A stretch of DNA of 6,098 nucleotides, taken from the NCBI GenBank assembly GCA_903887035.1, contig CAISOG010000179.1, positions 1 through 6,098 of the forward strand, given 5' to 3'. The notes beneath the pieces are model-generated. The model was not told the DNA's origin. It saw only the letters and a program-made list of their open reading frames with translations, and searched no databases. The stretch's first letter is position 1, and every line of letters starts with the position of its first letter. A program made the translations under genes and the position numbers. Origin of the DNA: an uncultured Holosporaceae bacterium. Lineage in GTDB: Bacteria; Pseudomonadota; Alphaproteobacteria; CAISOG01. This document shows positions 6,051 to 6,098 of this stretch, piece by piece.

Positions 6051-6098
6051 ATCCAAATCAACAACAATATCCCTGAGCCCAGCAGCGCCGCCCCCGCC
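6038..6098 (-). CDS. C-terminal end of an upstream gene, probably an integral membrane protein (partial)
   Basis: Only the last 19 codons lie in the window. Read on the minus strand to a TGA at 6040-6038, they encode a strongly hydrophobic tail, AGAALLGSGILLLIWIWGG, which looks like a final membrane helix with almost no C-terminal extension. The stop is 4 nt upstream of the hlyD-like GTG, and the stop-proximal Gly codons double as the G-rich ribosome-binding site, so the two genes should be co-transcribed. A membrane pump component such as a permease would fit next to an adaptor, but too little is visible to name it. An alternative reading frame is also open and ends in a TGA overlapping the GTG start (GTGA). 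Its hydrophilic product looks less likely but cannot be excluded. Confidence 0.5.
   Translation of the reverse strand, partial: AGAALLGSGILLLIWIWGG

Overview
The window looks like a GC-rich proteobacterial chromosome segment, most likely alphaproteobacterial. The pointers are an Atm1-type ABC half-transporter (a group typical of Alphaproteobacteria and mitochondria), a DsbE/CcmG-like thioredoxin, an RNase D with an HRDC domain, and a dispersed 'GTCATCCCCGCG...' type palindromic repeat. This assignment comes from gene families and composition only; no rRNA or other marker gene is present.

Layout, left to right. Positions 1-162 hold a short palindrome, a weak hairpin followed by a T-run, and several possible starts for the first gene. 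A membrane-anchored, periplasm-facing thiol-disulfide oxidoreductase (about 163-801, +) runs tail-to-tail into a predicted cytoplasmic alpha/beta hydrolase of unrecognised subfamily (833-1603, -). A gene-free stretch of about 420 bp (1604-2027) separates this hydrolase from the divergently transcribed atm1-rnd pair. It contains an AT-rich block and an 84-bp element made of two inverted REP-like palindromes. The Atm1-type exporter (2028-3923, +) and RNase D (3925-5124, +) are separated by one base and are probably co-transcribed. On the opposite strand, converging on rnd, lies an HlyD-family periplasmic adaptor (5140-6033, -). Just upstream of it is the C-terminal end of another gene (6038-6098, -), probably a membrane protein, cut by the window edge.

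Functional logic. The Atm1 protein should export glutathione-linked compounds or metals across the inner membrane. The HlyD protein should be the periplasmic adaptor of a separate efflux pump whose membrane component is probably encoded just outside the window. The thioredoxin acts in periplasmic thiol reduction, probably cytochrome c maturation. RNase D trims the 3' ends of stable RNA. There is no obvious shared pathway.

I do not see a clear undescribed system here. The most interesting structures are the paired palindromes, whose stems differ by compensatory changes, and several 7-8 base G/C homopolymers. Three of these octamers sit where slippage would have clear consequences: at the rnd start, in the Atm1 signature motif, and at the stop/RBS junction before hlyD. 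No tRNA, rRNA, CRISPR array or insertion-sequence transposase was seen.
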